From positions 62,001 through 126,000 of the forward strand of contig NZ_MOBR01000001.1 of NCBI RefSeq assembly GCF_003732705.1: a stretch of 64,000 nt of DNA, given 5' to 3'. Positions within the stretch are counted from its first letter, which is position 1. Each line of letters starts with the position of its first letter. Positions 29,088 to 39,063 of this stretch are shown piece by piece. Under the pieces are notes generated by a model. The model saw nothing but the letters and a program-made list of their open reading frames with translations. It had not been told where the DNA came from and made no database searches. Position numbers and translations under genes: made by a program. Origin of the DNA: Pseudomonas frederiksbergensis. GTDB taxonomy: Bacteria > Pseudomonadota > Gammaproteobacteria > Pseudomonadales > Pseudomonadaceae.

Positions 29088-30731
29088 ATGCGCGTTCTAG
29101 CCGCAAACCCTCAGGACGATTTCCGCGTCAAAGCCTACGCCGGTACCAATGGCGTGCTGTTGGCCATGGACCTGGCCGAACCTCGCCGCAAAGGCTTGCT
29201 CGGTTTTGCCATTGAGAAACAGTCAGGCACCAAACCCTGGCTGTTCCTGTTCAACAGCCTGACCTTCCCCGGCAAGGTCCACACCTTCCCCCAATATCAC
29301 GCCACCCCCAGCGATATCGCCCCGCTGCAAAAATTCCGTTGGGCCGATTACGCGGTCAATCCAGGGACGACCATGCATTACCGCGTGCACCTGGCCTACG
29401 GCACACCCGATGCGCCGCAACTGGGTGAATTCGTCGAACTGACGATCACCTCCGACGATGGCCTGCCGAGCAACCAGAGCGTGATTTTCAACCGGGCGGT
29501 GGCCGCGAGCCAGGCGTTTCAGCGCAAATTCCCCGACCTCGACGCACAGATCAGCGCCAACAAAGGCCTGCCCATCGAAGCGTGGCCAATCGCGGCGCAG
29601 CAATGGTTGGAAAACGGTCTGCTCGGGCGCTTGCTGGGGTTTATCCGGCGCGCCGTGGACGATCAATGGGCGCTGGACATTGCCATCTACGAATATCAAT
29701 TGCAGTCGATCGTCGACGAGGTGAACGCCGCGTTTGCCCGTGGGGTCAAGGTGCGAGTGCTGTATCACGCGCAACCGGACGACGAAGACACCACGATGAA
29801 CGAGGCCAGCCTGGAAAAAATCCCGGCAGCCAACAAGCGTGGGCGGGTCACCCACAACATCTTCCACGACAAATTCATCGTCCTGAGCAAACTCGATGGC
29901 GGCGAGCATCGCCCGCAAGCCGTGCTCTGCGGCAGCACTAACTTCACGCCCAACGGTGTCTACCGCCAGGCCAACGTGGTGCATGTACTCGACGACGCGC
30001 GGATCGGCGCCAGTTACCTGCAAACCTTCGAAGAAGTCTGGGCCAACCCGGCGGACGTCGGGGCGACGCGCACCTGGCTGACCAAAAACAACCCAATGGA
30101 CCCGACGCAAGCGCTGTTCGCCGGATTTTCACCGCGCACGGGGCAGGGCGATTTGAAGGAGTTCGTGCAGATCATCAACGGCGCGAAAAAGGACGTGCTG
30201 TTCGTCACCGCGTTCGCCTTGCCTGACGACATCCTCAACGCCTTGCTCGGCGAACCCCACGACGACATCCTGCGCTACGGCCTGCAGAACACGGTCAGCC
30301 GCATCACCGGTTTCCACGCCGACCGCACCGCCGAATTCGCCGCCACGGCGCTGCTCAACACCGGGCTGGAGGGCTGGCTCAAGGAAAACATGAAAGGCCA
30401 GAAGGGCAACCTGCTGGTGCACACCAAAGCCATCGTCACCGACTTCACCACCGACACACCGACCATCATCAGCGGCAGCCATAACCTCAGCGCGGCGGCG
30501 AGTAATGGCAATGACGAGAATTACCTGATCATTCGCGGCGATACGGATTTGGCGGATCGCTATGGGTTGGAGTTGCTGCGGTTTTACGAGCATTACCGGT
30601 TTCGTTATTTTGCGAAGAAACTGGCGTTGAAAGAGGTGTCGCCATTGGCGGCGGATGACAGCTGGACCAATGATTACTATGTGGAAGGGGATTTGCGGGA
30701 GCTGTCGCGGCTGCGATTCTCCGGGCGGTAA
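29088..30731 (+). CDS. Phospholipase D-like protein with two HKD motifs
   Basis: A 547-residue protein with a good ribosome site (AGGAGTGAACC). The first 150 residues form a domain I do not recognise. Two PLD half-sites follow: HDKFIVLS (H260, K262) with LCGSTNFTPNG downstream, and HTKAIVTD (H445, K447) with ISGSHNLSAAASNGNDEN. The second matches HxKx4D exactly; the first has Ser where the Asp is expected. No signal peptide is seen, so it is probably cytoplasmic. It could be a phosphodiesterase on lipid, nucleic acid or another substrate, and related proteins are annotated only as PLD-like. It stands alone between two REPINs. Confidence 0.82.
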   Translation: MRVLAANPQDDFRVKAYAGTNGVLLAMDLAEPRRKGLLGFAIEKQSGTKPWLFLFNSLTFPGKVHTFPQYHATPSDIAPLQKFRWADYAVNPGTTMHYRVHLAYGTPDAPQLGEFVELTITSDDGLPSNQSVIFNRAVAASQAFQRKFPDLDAQISANKGLPIEAWPIAAQQWLENGLLGRLLGFIRRAVDDQWALDIAIYEYQLQSIVDEVNAAFARGVKVRVLYHAQPDDEDTTMNEASLEKIPAANKRGRVTHNIFHDKFIVLSKLDGGEHRPQAVLCGSTNFTPNGVYRQANVVHVLDDARIGASYLQTFEEVWANPADVGATRTWLTKNNPMDPTQALFAGFSPRTGQGDLKEFVQIINGAKKDVLFVTAFALPDDILNALLGEPHDDILRYGLQNTVSRITGFHADRTAEFAATALLNTGLEGWLKENMKGQKGNLLVHTKAIVTDFTTDTPTIISGSHNLSAAASNGNDENYLIIRGDTDLADRYGLELLRFYEHYRFRYFAKKLALKEVSPLAADDSWTNDYYVEGDLRELSRLRFSGR

Positions 30732-30748
30732 GTCGGCGCTTTTAATGG

Positions 30749-30820
30749 CCCCTTCGCGAGCAGGCTCGCTCCCACAGGTTTTGCGCAAATCCTGTGGGAG
30801 CGAGCCTGCTCGCGAAAGGG
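30749..30820. repeat. REPIN
   Basis: A nearly perfect palindrome: CCCCTTCGCGAGCAGGCTCG on the left and CGAGCCTGCTCGCGAAAGGG on the right, between two convergent genes. Confidence 0.92.
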
Positions 30821-30839
30821 GCGCCGCAGACCTTACTGG

Positions 30840-32564
30840 TTAACGGAACCAGTTAGTCCGCGCCAATTCAATCACCTCATCCCCACGCCCGCTCATCACC
30901 GCTTTAAGCATGTACAAACTGAACCCTTTGGCCTGCTCCAGCTTGATCGCCGGTGGCATCGCCAGTTCCTGGGTCGCGGTAATCACATCCACCAACACCG
31001 GCCCGTCATGGGCCAGCGCCCGGCGCAGCGCCGGCTCCAGGTCTTCCGACTCTTCAACGCGAATCCCGAGAATCCCCATGGCATTCGCCATCGCCGCGAA
31101 GTCCGGGTTGTGCAGGTCGGTGCCGGTGTCGAGCAATCCGCTGGACTTCATTTCCATCGCGACAAAGCCCAAGGATGCGTTGTCGTAGACGATGATTTTC
31201 ACCGGCAACTTCAACTGCGCCAGGGAGATGAAATCCCCCATCAACATGCTGAAACCACCATCGCCCGACAAGGAAATCACCTGCCGATCAGGGAACGCAG
31301 CCTGGGCGCCAATGGCCTGGGGCATGGCGTTGGCCATAGAACCGTGGTTGAACGACCCGAGTAACCGGCGTTTGCCATTCATTTTCAGGTAACGCGCCGC
31401 CCACACCGTTGGCGTACCGACGTCGGCGGTGAAGATGGCGTCGTCATTCGCCAGTTCACTGAGCAGGCGGGTGAGGTACTGCGGATGAATCGGCCGGCCT
31501 GGCGCGGAAGGTTGGGCCAGGTCGTCGAGGCCCTGGCGCGCTTTCTTGTAGTGTTCGAGGGATGATTCCAAGAAGCTTCGATCACCGCGATACGGCAGGC
31601 GCGGCAGCAACGCCGCGAGGGTTTCGCTAACGTCGGCGGCGATGCCCAGGTCCAGGGTGGTCCGGCGGCCGAGGGCTTCGGGGTTGTGGTCAATCTGAAT
31701 AATGGTGGCGTCGGTGGGGTAGAACTGTCGATACGGGAAGTCGGTGCCGAGCATCACCAAAGTGTCGCAGTTGAGCATCGCGTGATAACCGGAGCTGAAG
31801 CCGATCAGCCCGGTCATGCCGACGTCGAACGGGTTGTCCCACTCCACGTGTTCCTTGCCGCGCAAGGCATGCACCACCGGCGCGCCGAGGGCGTCGGCCA
31901 GGGCCACCACTTGATCATGAGCCCCGGCGCAACCGGCGCCGCACATCAAAGTCACGGCTTTGCTTTGGCTCAGCAGTTCCACCAGTCGATCCAGATCCTG
32001 CGGCGCGGGCAGGGTGCGCGGCCGGGAAAGGGTCGGCCAGGGCTTGAGGTTGTCTTCGACTTCCTGCAACGCCACGTCACCGGGAATCACCACCACCGCG
32101 ACGCCACGATTGAGGATCGCACTGCGCATCGCCCGATGCAGCACCTGCGGCATCTGCGCCGGGTTGCTGACCAGTTCGACGAAGTGGCTGCACTCCTTGA
32201 ACAGTTCCTGCGGATGGGTTTCCTGAAAGTAGTTGAGGCCGACTTCGGAGGAGGGGATCTGCGCCGCGATGGCCAGCACCGGCACATGGTTTCTATGGCA
32301 ATCGAACAGCCCGTTGATCAAGTGCAGATTGCCCGGCCCGCAACTGCCGGCGCACACCGCCAACTCCCCGGTAACCGCCGCCTCAGCCCCGGCGGCAAAT
32401 GCCGCGACTTCTTCGTGGCGCACGTGCATCCACTCGATGCTGTCCATGGTGCGCAGGGCTTCGGTCAGGCCATTGAGGCTGTCGCCGGTCAGGCCCCAGA
32501 TGCGTTTGACGCCGGCCTGTTCCAGGGTGGTTGCCAGTTGCTGGGCAATGGTGATTTTCGCCAT
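30840..32564 (-). CDS. poxB: Pyruvate oxidase / pyruvate:quinone oxidoreductase
   Basis: A 574-residue ThDP- and FAD-dependent enzyme that decarboxylates pyruvate to acetate and passes electrons to quinone at the membrane. The start at 32564 gives the family N-terminus ([32 protein letters not shown]). The ThDP glutamate lies in the [19 protein letters not shown] block; the GDG-to-N motif runs from [12 protein letters not shown] to [11 protein letters not shown]-domain features [12 protein letters not shown] are present. A related acetolactate synthase is less likely given the length and the [13 protein letters not shown]-terminus. It is monocistronic and convergent with the PLD gene. Confidence 0.9.
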   Translation of the reverse strand: MAKITIAQQLATTLEQAGVKRIWGLTGDSLNGLTEALRTMDSIEWMHVRHEEVAAFAAGAEAAVTGELAVCAGSCGPGNLHLINGLFDCHRNHVPVLAIAAQIPSSEVGLNYFQETHPQELFKECSHFVELVSNPAQMPQVLHRAMRSAILNRGVAVVVIPGDVALQEVEDNLKPWPTLSRPRTLPAPQDLDRLVELLSQSKAVTLMCGAGCAGAHDQVVALADALGAPVVHALRGKEHVEWDNPFDVGMTGLIGFSSGYHAMLNCDTLVMLGTDFPYRQFYPTDATIIQIDHNPEALGRRTTLDLGIAADVSETLAALLPRLPYRGDRSFLESSLEHYKKARQGLDDLAQPSAPGRPIHPQYLTRLLSELANDDAIFTADVGTPTVWAARYLKMNGKRRLLGSFNHGSMANAMPQAIGAQAAFPDRQVISLSGDGGFSMLMGDFISLAQLKLPVKIIVYDNASLGFVAMEMKSSGLLDTGTDLHNPDFAAMANAMGILGIRVEESEDLEPALRRALAHDGPVLVDVITATQELAMPPAIKLEQAKGFSLYMLKAVMSGRGDEVIELARTNWFR

Positions 32565-32660
32565 GAATGAGGTACTCCAGTGATCGATGAGTGGCCCTTG
32601 GGATAGAAAAAGGGACAACTCAACGGCTGGCATGACTCCCGGGGATTTGTGAAGACTCGT

Positions 32661-33884
32661 TTACTTGGCCATGGCCTGTTTGTACTGGCGGGTGCGCTTG
32701 GCGATGTATAGCTGATCGCGGATCAACGCCCACAGCGCCGAGACCTGCGGCCGGGGTTGGTGTCCGCGACTCAGGCGATGCAACTGGAACTTGACCACCG
32801 CCATGGTCGCCAGCGCCGCCAAGGGTTTGCGCTTCCAGAGGATCGGCGGCAGTTGCGGATGGCTGTTCTTGCCTTCGCGCCAGTGCTTGACCAGGTGCGG
32901 CTCAACGGCCATCGCGGTGCCGATCCCGGCCATGGCGATGCCGCTGTCGAGTACTTGTTCGACGATGGCCAGGCGACGGATGCCGCCGGTGACCATCACC
33001 GGCATGCGCGCCACGCTGGCCAGTTCGCCGGCCATCTCCAGGAAGTACGCTTCGCGCGCCAAAGTGCGGCCGTCCCGGGCTTCGCCTTGCATGGCCGGGG
33101 CTTCGTAACTGCCGCCGGACAATTCCAGTAAGTCGAGTGGCTGCTCGTTGAGCCACTGGATCACTTGCTTGGCATCGTCGGCATCGAAGCCACCGCGCTG
33201 GAAGTCGGCAGAGTTGAGTTTTACCGCCACGCAGAATTGCGGCGACACCGCTTTGCGCACCGCGCTCACCACTTCAAGGAGCAAGCGTGCGCGGTTCTCC
33301 AGTGAACCACCCCATTGATCGGTGCGGCGATTGGTCAGCGGCGACAAAAACTGGCTGAGCAGATAACCGTGGGCCGCGTGAATTTGCACGCCGGTGAATC
33401 CGGCCTTTTCCGCCAACGCGGCGCTGGTGGCGAAGCGTTGGATCACTTCATCGATATCGCTTTGCGACATCGGCTTGGGTTCAGCAAACATCTTCGAGAA
33501 CGAGCCCATGTCCAGCGCCACCGCCGACGGCGCCAAGGCTTGCTGGCCGAGATTGGCCATGGTCTGACGCCCCGGATGGTTGAGTTGCACCCAGAACTGC
33601 GCGCCACCGGCCCGGCCAATCGTTGCCCACTGGCGGAAGCGTTCAAGATGCCGCTCGTCTTCCAACACCACGCCGCCGGGGCCGGTCATCGCGCGGCGGT
33701 CGATCATCACGTTACCGGTCAGCAACAACCCGGCTTCACCCTCGGCCCAGGCCTGATACAAACGCAACAGCGCATCCGAAGGGGCCTGCTGCCTGTCCGC
33801 GAGGTTTTCTTCCATCGCGGCTTTGGCGATGCGATTGCCGATGGTCTGGCCGTTGGGCAAATTCAGCGTTTGAAAGGGCGACAT
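32661..33884 (-). CDS. NADH:flavin oxidoreductase, Old Yellow Enzyme family
   Basis: A 407-residue FMN enzyme that reduces activated C=C bonds. Family blocks are NRIAKAAMEENLAD at the N-terminus, the flavin loop QLNHPGRQ, the substrate-site HAAHGYLLSQFLSPLTNRRTD and the C-terminal phosphate loop VMVTGGIRR with GIGTAMAVEPHL. The N-terminal 340 residues are the TIM barrel; a basic tail of about 60 residues follows. Divergent from a MerR regulator whose operator overlaps its promoter, so it probably answers to electrophiles or oxidants sensed by that regulator. The native substrate is unknown. Confidence 0.9.
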   Translation of the reverse strand: MSPFQTLNLPNGQTIGNRIAKAAMEENLADRQQAPSDALLRLYQAWAEGEAGLLLTGNVMIDRRAMTGPGGVVLEDERHLERFRQWATIGRAGGAQFWVQLNHPGRQTMANLGQQALAPSAVALDMGSFSKMFAEPKPMSQSDIDEVIQRFATSAALAEKAGFTGVQIHAAHGYLLSQFLSPLTNRRTDQWGGSLENRARLLLEVVSAVRKAVSPQFCVAVKLNSADFQRGGFDADDAKQVIQWLNEQPLDLLELSGGSYEAPAMQGEARDGRTLAREAYFLEMAGELASVARMPVMVTGGIRRLAIVEQVLDSGIAMAGIGTAMAVEPHLVKHWREGKNSHPQLPPILWKRKPLAALATMAVVKFQLHRLSRGHQPRPQVSALWALIRDQLYIAKRTRQYKQAMAK

Positions 33885-33911
33885 GCTTGACTCCTCATCA
33901 GTGATGGGTGG

Positions 33912-33942
33912 AGGCTAAGCTTAAAGTTAACTTTAATGTCAA
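33912..33942 (-). promoter_or_regulatory. MerR-type promoter with palindromic operator
   Basis: On the minus strand TTGACA (33942-33937) and TAGCCT (33917-33912) are separated by 19 bp, the overlong spacer typical of MerR-activated promoters. A perfect 16-bp palindrome, TTAAAGTTAACTTTAA (33921-33936), fills the spacer. It drives the flavin oxidoreductase gene and may also repress merR-family transcription on the other strand. Confidence 0.8.
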
Positions 33943-33961
33943 GCAGGCAAATGAGGTTGGG

Positions 33962-34372
33962 ATGAAGATTGGTGAATTGGCAGAGTTAAGTGGCTTCAAC
34001 CCGTCGCGCATTCGGTTTTACGAGGCCCAGGGGCTGATCCAGAAAGTCGAGCGCCGGGCCAACGGTTATCGGCATTACCCCGAGCAGGTGTTGCAGACGC
34101 TGTACCTGATCCAGTGCGCCCAACAGGCCGGGTTCAGCCTGGAAGAGTTGAAGCAGTTGATGCCGGACACCGCGACCGGTGAGTTCAAGCACGACGAACT
34201 GCTGGCGGGGCTGACGCGCAAAGTCGAGCAGATCGAAGAAATGCAGCAGCATCTGGCCCAGAGCAAGGCGAAGCTGTTGGCGGTGATCGAAGATATCCAG
34301 GCGAAGCCCGAAGGCATGGGCTGCGATGCCAATGCCGAGCGGGTGCTGGCTTCGTTCAAACAGCCGCGCTGA
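33962..34372 (+). CDS. MerR-family transcriptional regulator
   Basis: A 136-residue protein. The ATG at 33962 begins the family start (MKIGELAELSGFNPSRIRFYEAQGLI); the frame extends 18 codons further through the operator. The winged HTH (1-70) is followed by a dimerising coiled coil (ELLAGLTRKVEQIEEMQQHLAQSK) and a short C-terminal end with one Cys (GMGCDANAER), which could bind a ligand or sense redox. It reads away from the flavin oxidoreductase and most likely controls it and itself. Confidence 0.9.
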   Translation: MKIGELAELSGFNPSRIRFYEAQGLIQKVERRANGYRHYPEQVLQTLYLIQCAQQAGFSLEELKQLMPDTATGEFKHDELLAGLTRKVEQIEEMQQHLAQSKAKLLAVIEDIQAKPEGMGCDANAERVLASFKQPR

Positions 34373-34377
34373 TCACT

Positions 34378-34468
34378 TGTAGGAGCAAAGCTTGCTCGCG
34401 AACGCGGTGGGCCAGCCAACATCCCTGTTGAATGTGAAACCGCCTTCGCGAGCAAGCTTCGCTCCTAC
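34378..34468. repeat. REPIN
   Basis: Arms TGTAGGAGCAAAGCTTGCTC and GAGCAAGCTTCGCTCCTAC about 50 bp apart, just after the merR-family gene. Confidence 0.88.
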
Positions 34469-34511
34469 TGGGTGTATCGTTGCCCCCCAAATCTGTGTTC
34501 ACCACCGACCC

Positions 34512-34540
34512 CCTGTAGGAGCGAGGCTTGCCCGCGAAGA
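34512..34540. repeat. Single REP sequence
   Basis: One arm only (TGTAGGAGCGAGGCTTGCCC), between the REPIN and the end of the MFS gene. Confidence 0.75.
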
Positions 34541-34565
34541 GGCCCTGATAGTCAACGCAATGTCA

Positions 34566-36104
34566 TCACTGGCGAGCAACGGTTCCCGATAAGTGGTTTG
34601 AAGGACTCGGTATTGGATTACGCATCAACGTACCCACCACCAACGCCCCCAGCAGCGCCAATAACCCCGCGACCAACAGCAACAAACTGAAACCGCCAAC
34701 GAACGCTTGCCGGGCCAAGGGTTCGACAACGCCACGCGCGGTGTCCGGCAGCAGGCCCAGCGCTGCGGTCATGTCACCGGCCACCACTCGCGAGGCGATG
34801 CCTTGGGTCTGATCCAGCCATTGCCCCGACAAGCTGTTACGCAGCAACAATTCGGTGTGACTGGCCAGCAAGGCGCCGTACACGCCGATGGCCAGCATGA
34901 TCGCGCTGAAGCGCATGGTGGTGCTCATGCCCGAGGCCATGCCGGCGCGATCCCGTGGCACACAAACCATGATGTTTTTCTGGGTGTCACCATTGAGCAA
35001 CCCAGCCCCGGCACCGGTCACCGCAATCGCAAGGGCGAAGGGCAGATAGCCGCCGCTATTGACCGCCCAGGCGCTGAGCAAGTTGCCGCAGCCGACCAAC
35101 GCAAGACCGGCCGCCATCAAGGTCGCGGGGGCAAACCGATTTGCCAGTCGCGCACCAATGCGCGGGCAAATCAGCATCGTCAGGGCAAACGGCAACATCC
35201 CCAACCCGGAGGCAATGGCCGAGAACCCCAAGCCGTTCTGCAGATAAAACGGCAGCAACGTCATCATCACCTGGGCACAACCGGCGTAGGCGAACATCCC
35301 CAGTAGCGCGCCGATAAAACGCGGATGCTTGAACAATTGCAGGTCAACCATGGGCCGCTGCTGCATCCGTTCGATCAGCACAAACAGCCCCAACAACAAG
35401 GCGCCGCCGATCAGTCGGGCGTAGGTCAGTGGATTGCTCCAGCCGATGCGGTTGGCTTCGATCAGGCCCCAGATCAGGCATAACAGACTCGCACTGAACG
35501 CCAGGCTGCCCCACGGGTCGAGGCGCGCGGATTGCGTGTCGCGGGATTCCGGCACGTTGCGCCAGACCATCGCCATCAGCAGCAGACCCACCGGCAGATT
35601 GAGGTAAAAAATCCAGCGCCAGCCGATGTACTCAGTGATCAACCCGCCCAGGGTAGGCGCCGCAGTCATCGCCACGCCCATGCACGCACCCCAGAACGCC
35701 CAGGCCTTGGCCCGCTCGACCTCATCGTGAAAGGTATGGCCAATCGAGGCCAGCGCCGAGGTCAACAGCAACGCTGCGCCGACACCCTTGATCGCCCGGG
35801 CAATATCGAGGAACACCGCATTCGGCGCGGCGCCGCAACCGAGGGACGCGAGGATGAAGATCCCCAGGCCCCAGAGCAGGGTTTTCTGTCGGCCAAAGCG
35901 ATCGGCAATGCTGCCCGCTGGCAGCAACAATGCAGCGAAGGCCAGCATGTAGGCGCTGACCACCCACTCGATATCGGCGAAATTGGCGCCCAGCTCCCGG
36001 GCGATGGTTGGCAATGTAACGGCGACAATGTTGGTGTCGAGGACAATCAGCGAACACACCCCGGAGGCGGTCAGCAGCGTCAGGCGCGGGCTGACCCGGT
36101 TCAT
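34566..36104 (-). CDS. MFS drug-efflux transporter, DHA2 (14-TMS) type
   Basis: A 512-residue inner-membrane H+ antiporter. About fourteen hydrophobic helices are visible. Motif A follows helix 2 (GSIADRFGRQKTLL); helix 1 ends with the DHA2-type LDTNIVAVTLPTIARELGA and WVVSAYMLAFAALLLPAG follows. Motif C-like VAMTAAPTLGGLITEYIGWRWIFYLNLPVG is well kept. Members export drugs, dyes and organic anions. The LysR gene diverges from it across about 140 bp and is the likely regulator. Substrate unknown. Confidence 0.92.
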   Translation of the reverse strand: MNRVSPRLTLLTASGVCSLIVLDTNIVAVTLPTIARELGANFADIEWVVSAYMLAFAALLLPAGSIADRFGRQKTLLWGLGIFILASLGCGAAPNAVFLDIARAIKGVGAALLLTSALASIGHTFHDEVERAKAWAFWGACMGVAMTAAPTLGGLITEYIGWRWIFYLNLPVGLLLMAMVWRNVPESRDTQSARLDPWGSLAFSASLLCLIWGLIEANRIGWSNPLTYARLIGGALLLGLFVLIERMQQRPMVDLQLFKHPRFIGALLGMFAYAGCAQVMMTLLPFYLQNGLGFSAIASGLGMLPFALTMLICPRIGARLANRFAPATLMAAGLALVGCGNLLSAWAVNSGGYLPFALAIAVTGAGAGLLNGDTQKNIMVCVPRDRAGMASGMSTTMRFSAIMLAIGVYGALLASHTELLLRNSLSGQWLDQTQGIASRVVAGDMTAALGLLPDTARGVVEPLARQAFVGGFSLLLLVAGLLALLGALVVGTLMRNPIPSPSNHLSGTVARQ

Positions 36105-36245
36105 GAGGTGATTGCCTTTTGAGTAAGGTGTTTGACGGTCATGGCTTCGGCTCTCTACTGTGGATGCACCGAAAGCTTATCCCGGTCGATATCAAGCGTT
36201 GTTAGCTGACAGTCGGGACTTCATTACCTTTGAGCTAATCCACCG

Positions 36246-37112
36246 ATGGACATACGCCATTTCCGCTACTTTCTGGCCGTTGCCCGGCAGCGCAACTTCA
36301 CCCGCGCCGCTGAACAACTGGGGATTGCCCCGCCGACCTTGAGTCGACAGATCCAGGACATGGAAACCGAACTGGGCACCCGGTTGTTCCTGCGTCAGCA
36401 ACGGGAAGTCAGCCTGACCGAGGCCGGCGCTGCGCTGGTGATCGAGGCCGAAGCCACGGTGCGCCAATTCGAATTCGCCCAACGCAGTGCCCAACGGGCC
36501 GGGCGCGGTGATATCGGGCATATCGAGCTGGGTTACGTGGCGTCGGCGGTGTACTCGGGGCTGTTGCAAAAACAGGTGCAAGCCTTCAGCCGCAAGTGCC
36601 CGGACGTCAGCCTGAATGTGCGGGAAAGCCCGATGGCGGCGTTGCCGGGCCTGGTGATCGAGGGCCGGTTCGATATCGGTTACGTGCGCTCGCCCATGAC
36701 CTTGCCCGACGGGTTGGAGGCGATCCGGCTCGATGCGGAAGGCTTTGTCTTGGCCGTGTCGAGCGAATCCTGGCTGTGCCGCCTGCCGCAGATCAGCCCG
36801 GCGCATTTGCAAAACGAAACCTTCATCCTGCCCGAGCAAATCAACGGCACTTTGCAAGTCGCGGCCCAGGGCGGGTTCGCGCCGAAGCTGGGGCCGCAGC
36901 CGGGTGGGTTGGTGGCGGTGATTGCCTTGGTGTCGCTGGGGCAGGGCGTGGCGGTGGTGCCGGAATCGGTGGTCGGGCATGTCGGGTTGCCGGGGGTGGT
37001 ATATCGGGGGATCGAGGGCGGGGAGGCGCGTTCGTGGTTGTCGATGGTTTATCGGCGGTTTGAGAAGTCGGCGGCGGTGGCTCGGTATATCGAGCAAGTT
37101 CGAAACCGCTAG
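36246..37112 (+). CDS. LysR-family transcriptional regulator
   Basis: A 288-residue regulator. Winged HTH at residues 1-60 (DIRHFRYFLAVARQRNFTRAAEQLGIAPPTLSRQIQDME, read with one linker), then the two-lobed periplasmic-binding-like effector domain (GHIELGYVASAVYSGLL, RFDIGYVRSP, LVSLGQGVAVVPESVV). The arrangement of genes suggests control of the divergent MFS pump. No specific T-N11-A site was pinned down in the gap. Confidence 0.93.
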   Translation: MDIRHFRYFLAVARQRNFTRAAEQLGIAPPTLSRQIQDMETELGTRLFLRQQREVSLTEAGAALVIEAEATVRQFEFAQRSAQRAGRGDIGHIELGYVASAVYSGLLQKQVQAFSRKCPDVSLNVRESPMAALPGLVIEGRFDIGYVRSPMTLPDGLEAIRLDAEGFVLAVSSESWLCRLPQISPAHLQNETFILPEQINGTLQVAAQGGFAPKLGPQPGGLVAVIALVSLGQGVAVVPESVVGHVGLPGVVYRGIEGGEARSWLSMVYRRFEKSAAVARYIEQVRNR

Positions 37113-37115
37113 AAG

Positions 37116-37193
37116 CTTCGCGAGCAGGCTCGCTCCCACACTGGACTTGTGAGCGCTGAAGATCCTCTGTGGGAGCGAGCCTGCTCGCGAAGG
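37116..37193. repeat. REPIN
   Basis: CTTCGCGAGCAGGCTCGCTC faces GAGCGAGCCTGCTCGCGAAG; begins 3 bp after the LysR stop codon. Confidence 0.92.
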
Positions 37194-37298
37194 CGTCCGC
37201 CCAAACGACGCTGATACAGATCTTGTAATGATTTCCCACTGTGGGAATTGTGACCTTCACCTGTACGCTCCAAGTCCTTTTTTCCATTCAGGACCTGC

Positions 37299-37454
37299 AT
37301 GAACACCCTCTCGGAGCCTCCCAGTCAGCCTTCCATCTCGCGCATCCGCGCAACCCTGACGCACGTCAAACACCCGGTCTTCCGACCTCTCTCTCTTTTT
37401 GCATCTACGCCCTCACGGCCCTCGGGCTGCACTTCGCCGTGCCCGGCATTCTGA
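37299..37454 (+). other. Possible 51-codon leader ORF ahead of the TerC gene
   Basis: In the 369-bp gap upstream of the TerC-family gene a small frame starts with ATG after AGGACCTGC and ends with TGA at 37454, 27 bp before the next start. The peptide is Pro/Ser-rich (MNTLSEPPSQPSISRIRATL...) and has no recognised domain. It could be a regulatory leader or chance. Apart from it and the REPIN, the gap shows no motif that I recognise, and I could not match the known Mn2+ (yybP-ykoY) aptamer. Confidence 0.3.
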
Positions 37455-37481
37455 ATTCGCTGAAGAGATCGAGACATTTTT

Positions 37482-39041
37482 ATGGAATGGATAGCTGACC
37501 CCACCGCATGGCTGGGCTTGTTGACGTTGATCGTGCTGGAGCTGGTGCTGGGCATCGACAATCTGGTGTTTATCGCGATCCTGGCGGACAAGTTGCCGCC
37601 ACATCAGCGCGACCGCGCGCGGATCATCGGTTTGTCCCTGGCGCTGCTGATGCGCCTGGGCCTGCTGGCGAGTATTTCCTGGCTGGTAACCCTGACGCAG
37701 CCATTGTTCGAGGTGTTCGACAAGAGCTTCTCCGGGCGTGACTTGATCATGCTGTTCGGCGGTGTATTCCTGTTGTTCAAGGCCACCATGGAGTTGCACG
37801 AGCGGCTCGAAGGCCATGTTGGCCAGCGTGCCGGCAATGCGGCGTATGCGATGTTCTGGCCGATCGTGGCGCAGATCGTGGTGCTCGATGCGGTGTTTTC
37901 CCTCGACGCGGTAATTACCGCCGTGGGCATGGTCGATGAACTGGCGGTGATGATGATCGCGGTGATCATTTCCATCGGCCTGATGATCGTCGCCAGCAAG
38001 CCGCTGACTCGCTTTGTCAACGAACACCCGACGGTGATCATGCTGTGCCTGGGCTTTTTGATGATGATCGGTTTCGCCCTGACGGCCGAGGGCCTGGGGT
38101 TCCACATTCCCAAGGGTTACCTGTACGCGGCCATTGGCTTCTCGATCCTGATCGAAGTGTTCAACCAGATCGCCCGCGCCCGGCGCAAGCGCTCCATGCA
38201 AGGCTTGCGACCGATGCGCGAGCGTACAGCCCATGCGGTGATGCGCTTGCTTGGCGGTCGCCGGTTGGCGGTGGAAGAGGTCGGCGAGGAGATTGCCGAC
38301 CTGCTGGATAACGGTGAAGCCCCAAGTGAGGTGCTGTTCGATCGCCGTGAACGGGTGATGATCAGTGGTGTGCTGCAACTGGCCGAACGGCCGATTCGTA
38401 CCCTGATGACGGTGCGGGCTGACGTCGATCACATCGATTTGGCCGACGATGCCGAGACTATTCGTACACGCCTGATGCACTCGTCCTACTCGCGCCTGCC
38501 GCTGATCCGCGATGGCGCGGTGGATGAACCCCTGGGCTTCGTGCACAAAAAGGAGTTGTTGAAAGAGTACCTGGGCGGCAATGACCCGGACCTTGAAGAC
38601 CTGGCGCGCACGACCATCAATCTGCTCGACAGCTACTCGATCCTCAATGCCCTGGAGCAGATGCGCAAAGCCTCGACCCACATTGCCTTCGTGGTCAATG
38701 AATTCGGCGACTTCGTTGGCGTGCTGACCATGACCGATATTCTCGAGTCGATTGCCGGCGAACTGCCGGATGCCAGCGAAATCGAAGGCCCGGATGTGCT
38801 TGAGGAGCAGGGCGGGTTCATGGTCAGCGGCGCGTTGAACCTGGCTCGGGTGCGACAGTTGACCGGTTTTAGCGCTGAACCGACCGAGGATTACCAGACA
38901 CTGGCCGGGTTGGTGATGAGTGTGCTGGATCGGTTGCCGATGATCGGTGACAGCCATGAACGGGAAGGCTGGACCATGACGGTAATGGCGGTTGAAGAAC
39001 GGCGGGTGGTGCGGGTGTTGTTGGTCCGCAGCGGCGGGTAA
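37482..39041 (+). CDS. TerC-family membrane protein with CBS and CorC_HlyC domains
   Basis: A 519-residue protein. Residues 1-230 are the TerC membrane domain with seven helices and the conserved acidic pairs [14 protein letters not shown] and [16 protein letters not shown]. After an Arg-rich linker ([18 protein letters not shown]) come two CBS domains (about 300-430; [35 protein letters not shown]) and a CorC_HlyC domain ([17 protein letters not shown]). TerC proteins export Mn2+ or metallate secreted proteins; CBS domains suggest nucleotide or Mg control. It is a single gene. Confidence 0.93.
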   Translation: MEWIADPTAWLGLLTLIVLELVLGIDNLVFIAILADKLPPHQRDRARIIGLSLALLMRLGLLASISWLVTLTQPLFEVFDKSFSGRDLIMLFGGVFLLFKATMELHERLEGHVGQRAGNAAYAMFWPIVAQIVVLDAVFSLDAVITAVGMVDELAVMMIAVIISIGLMIVASKPLTRFVNEHPTVIMLCLGFLMMIGFALTAEGLGFHIPKGYLYAAIGFSILIEVFNQIARARRKRSMQGLRPMRERTAHAVMRLLGGRRLAVEEVGEEIADLLDNGEAPSEVLFDRRERVMISGVLQLAERPIRTLMTVRADVDHIDLADDAETIRTRLMHSSYSRLPLIRDGAVDEPLGFVHKKELLKEYLGGNDPDLEDLARTTINLLDSYSILNALEQMRKASTHIAFVVNEFGDFVGVLTMTDILESIAGELPDASEIEGPDVLEEQGGFMVSGALNLARVRQLTGFSAEPTEDYQTLAGLVMSVLDRLPMIGDSHEREGWTMTVMAVEERRVVRVLLVRSGG

Positions 39042-39063
39042 TTTTGCGTCGAGACTTAGGGCC

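Noticed and set aside
37194..37481. Mn2+ (yybP-ykoY) riboswitch ahead of the TerC gene
   Set aside because: I looked for the conserved loop segments of this aptamer and did not find them with confidence.
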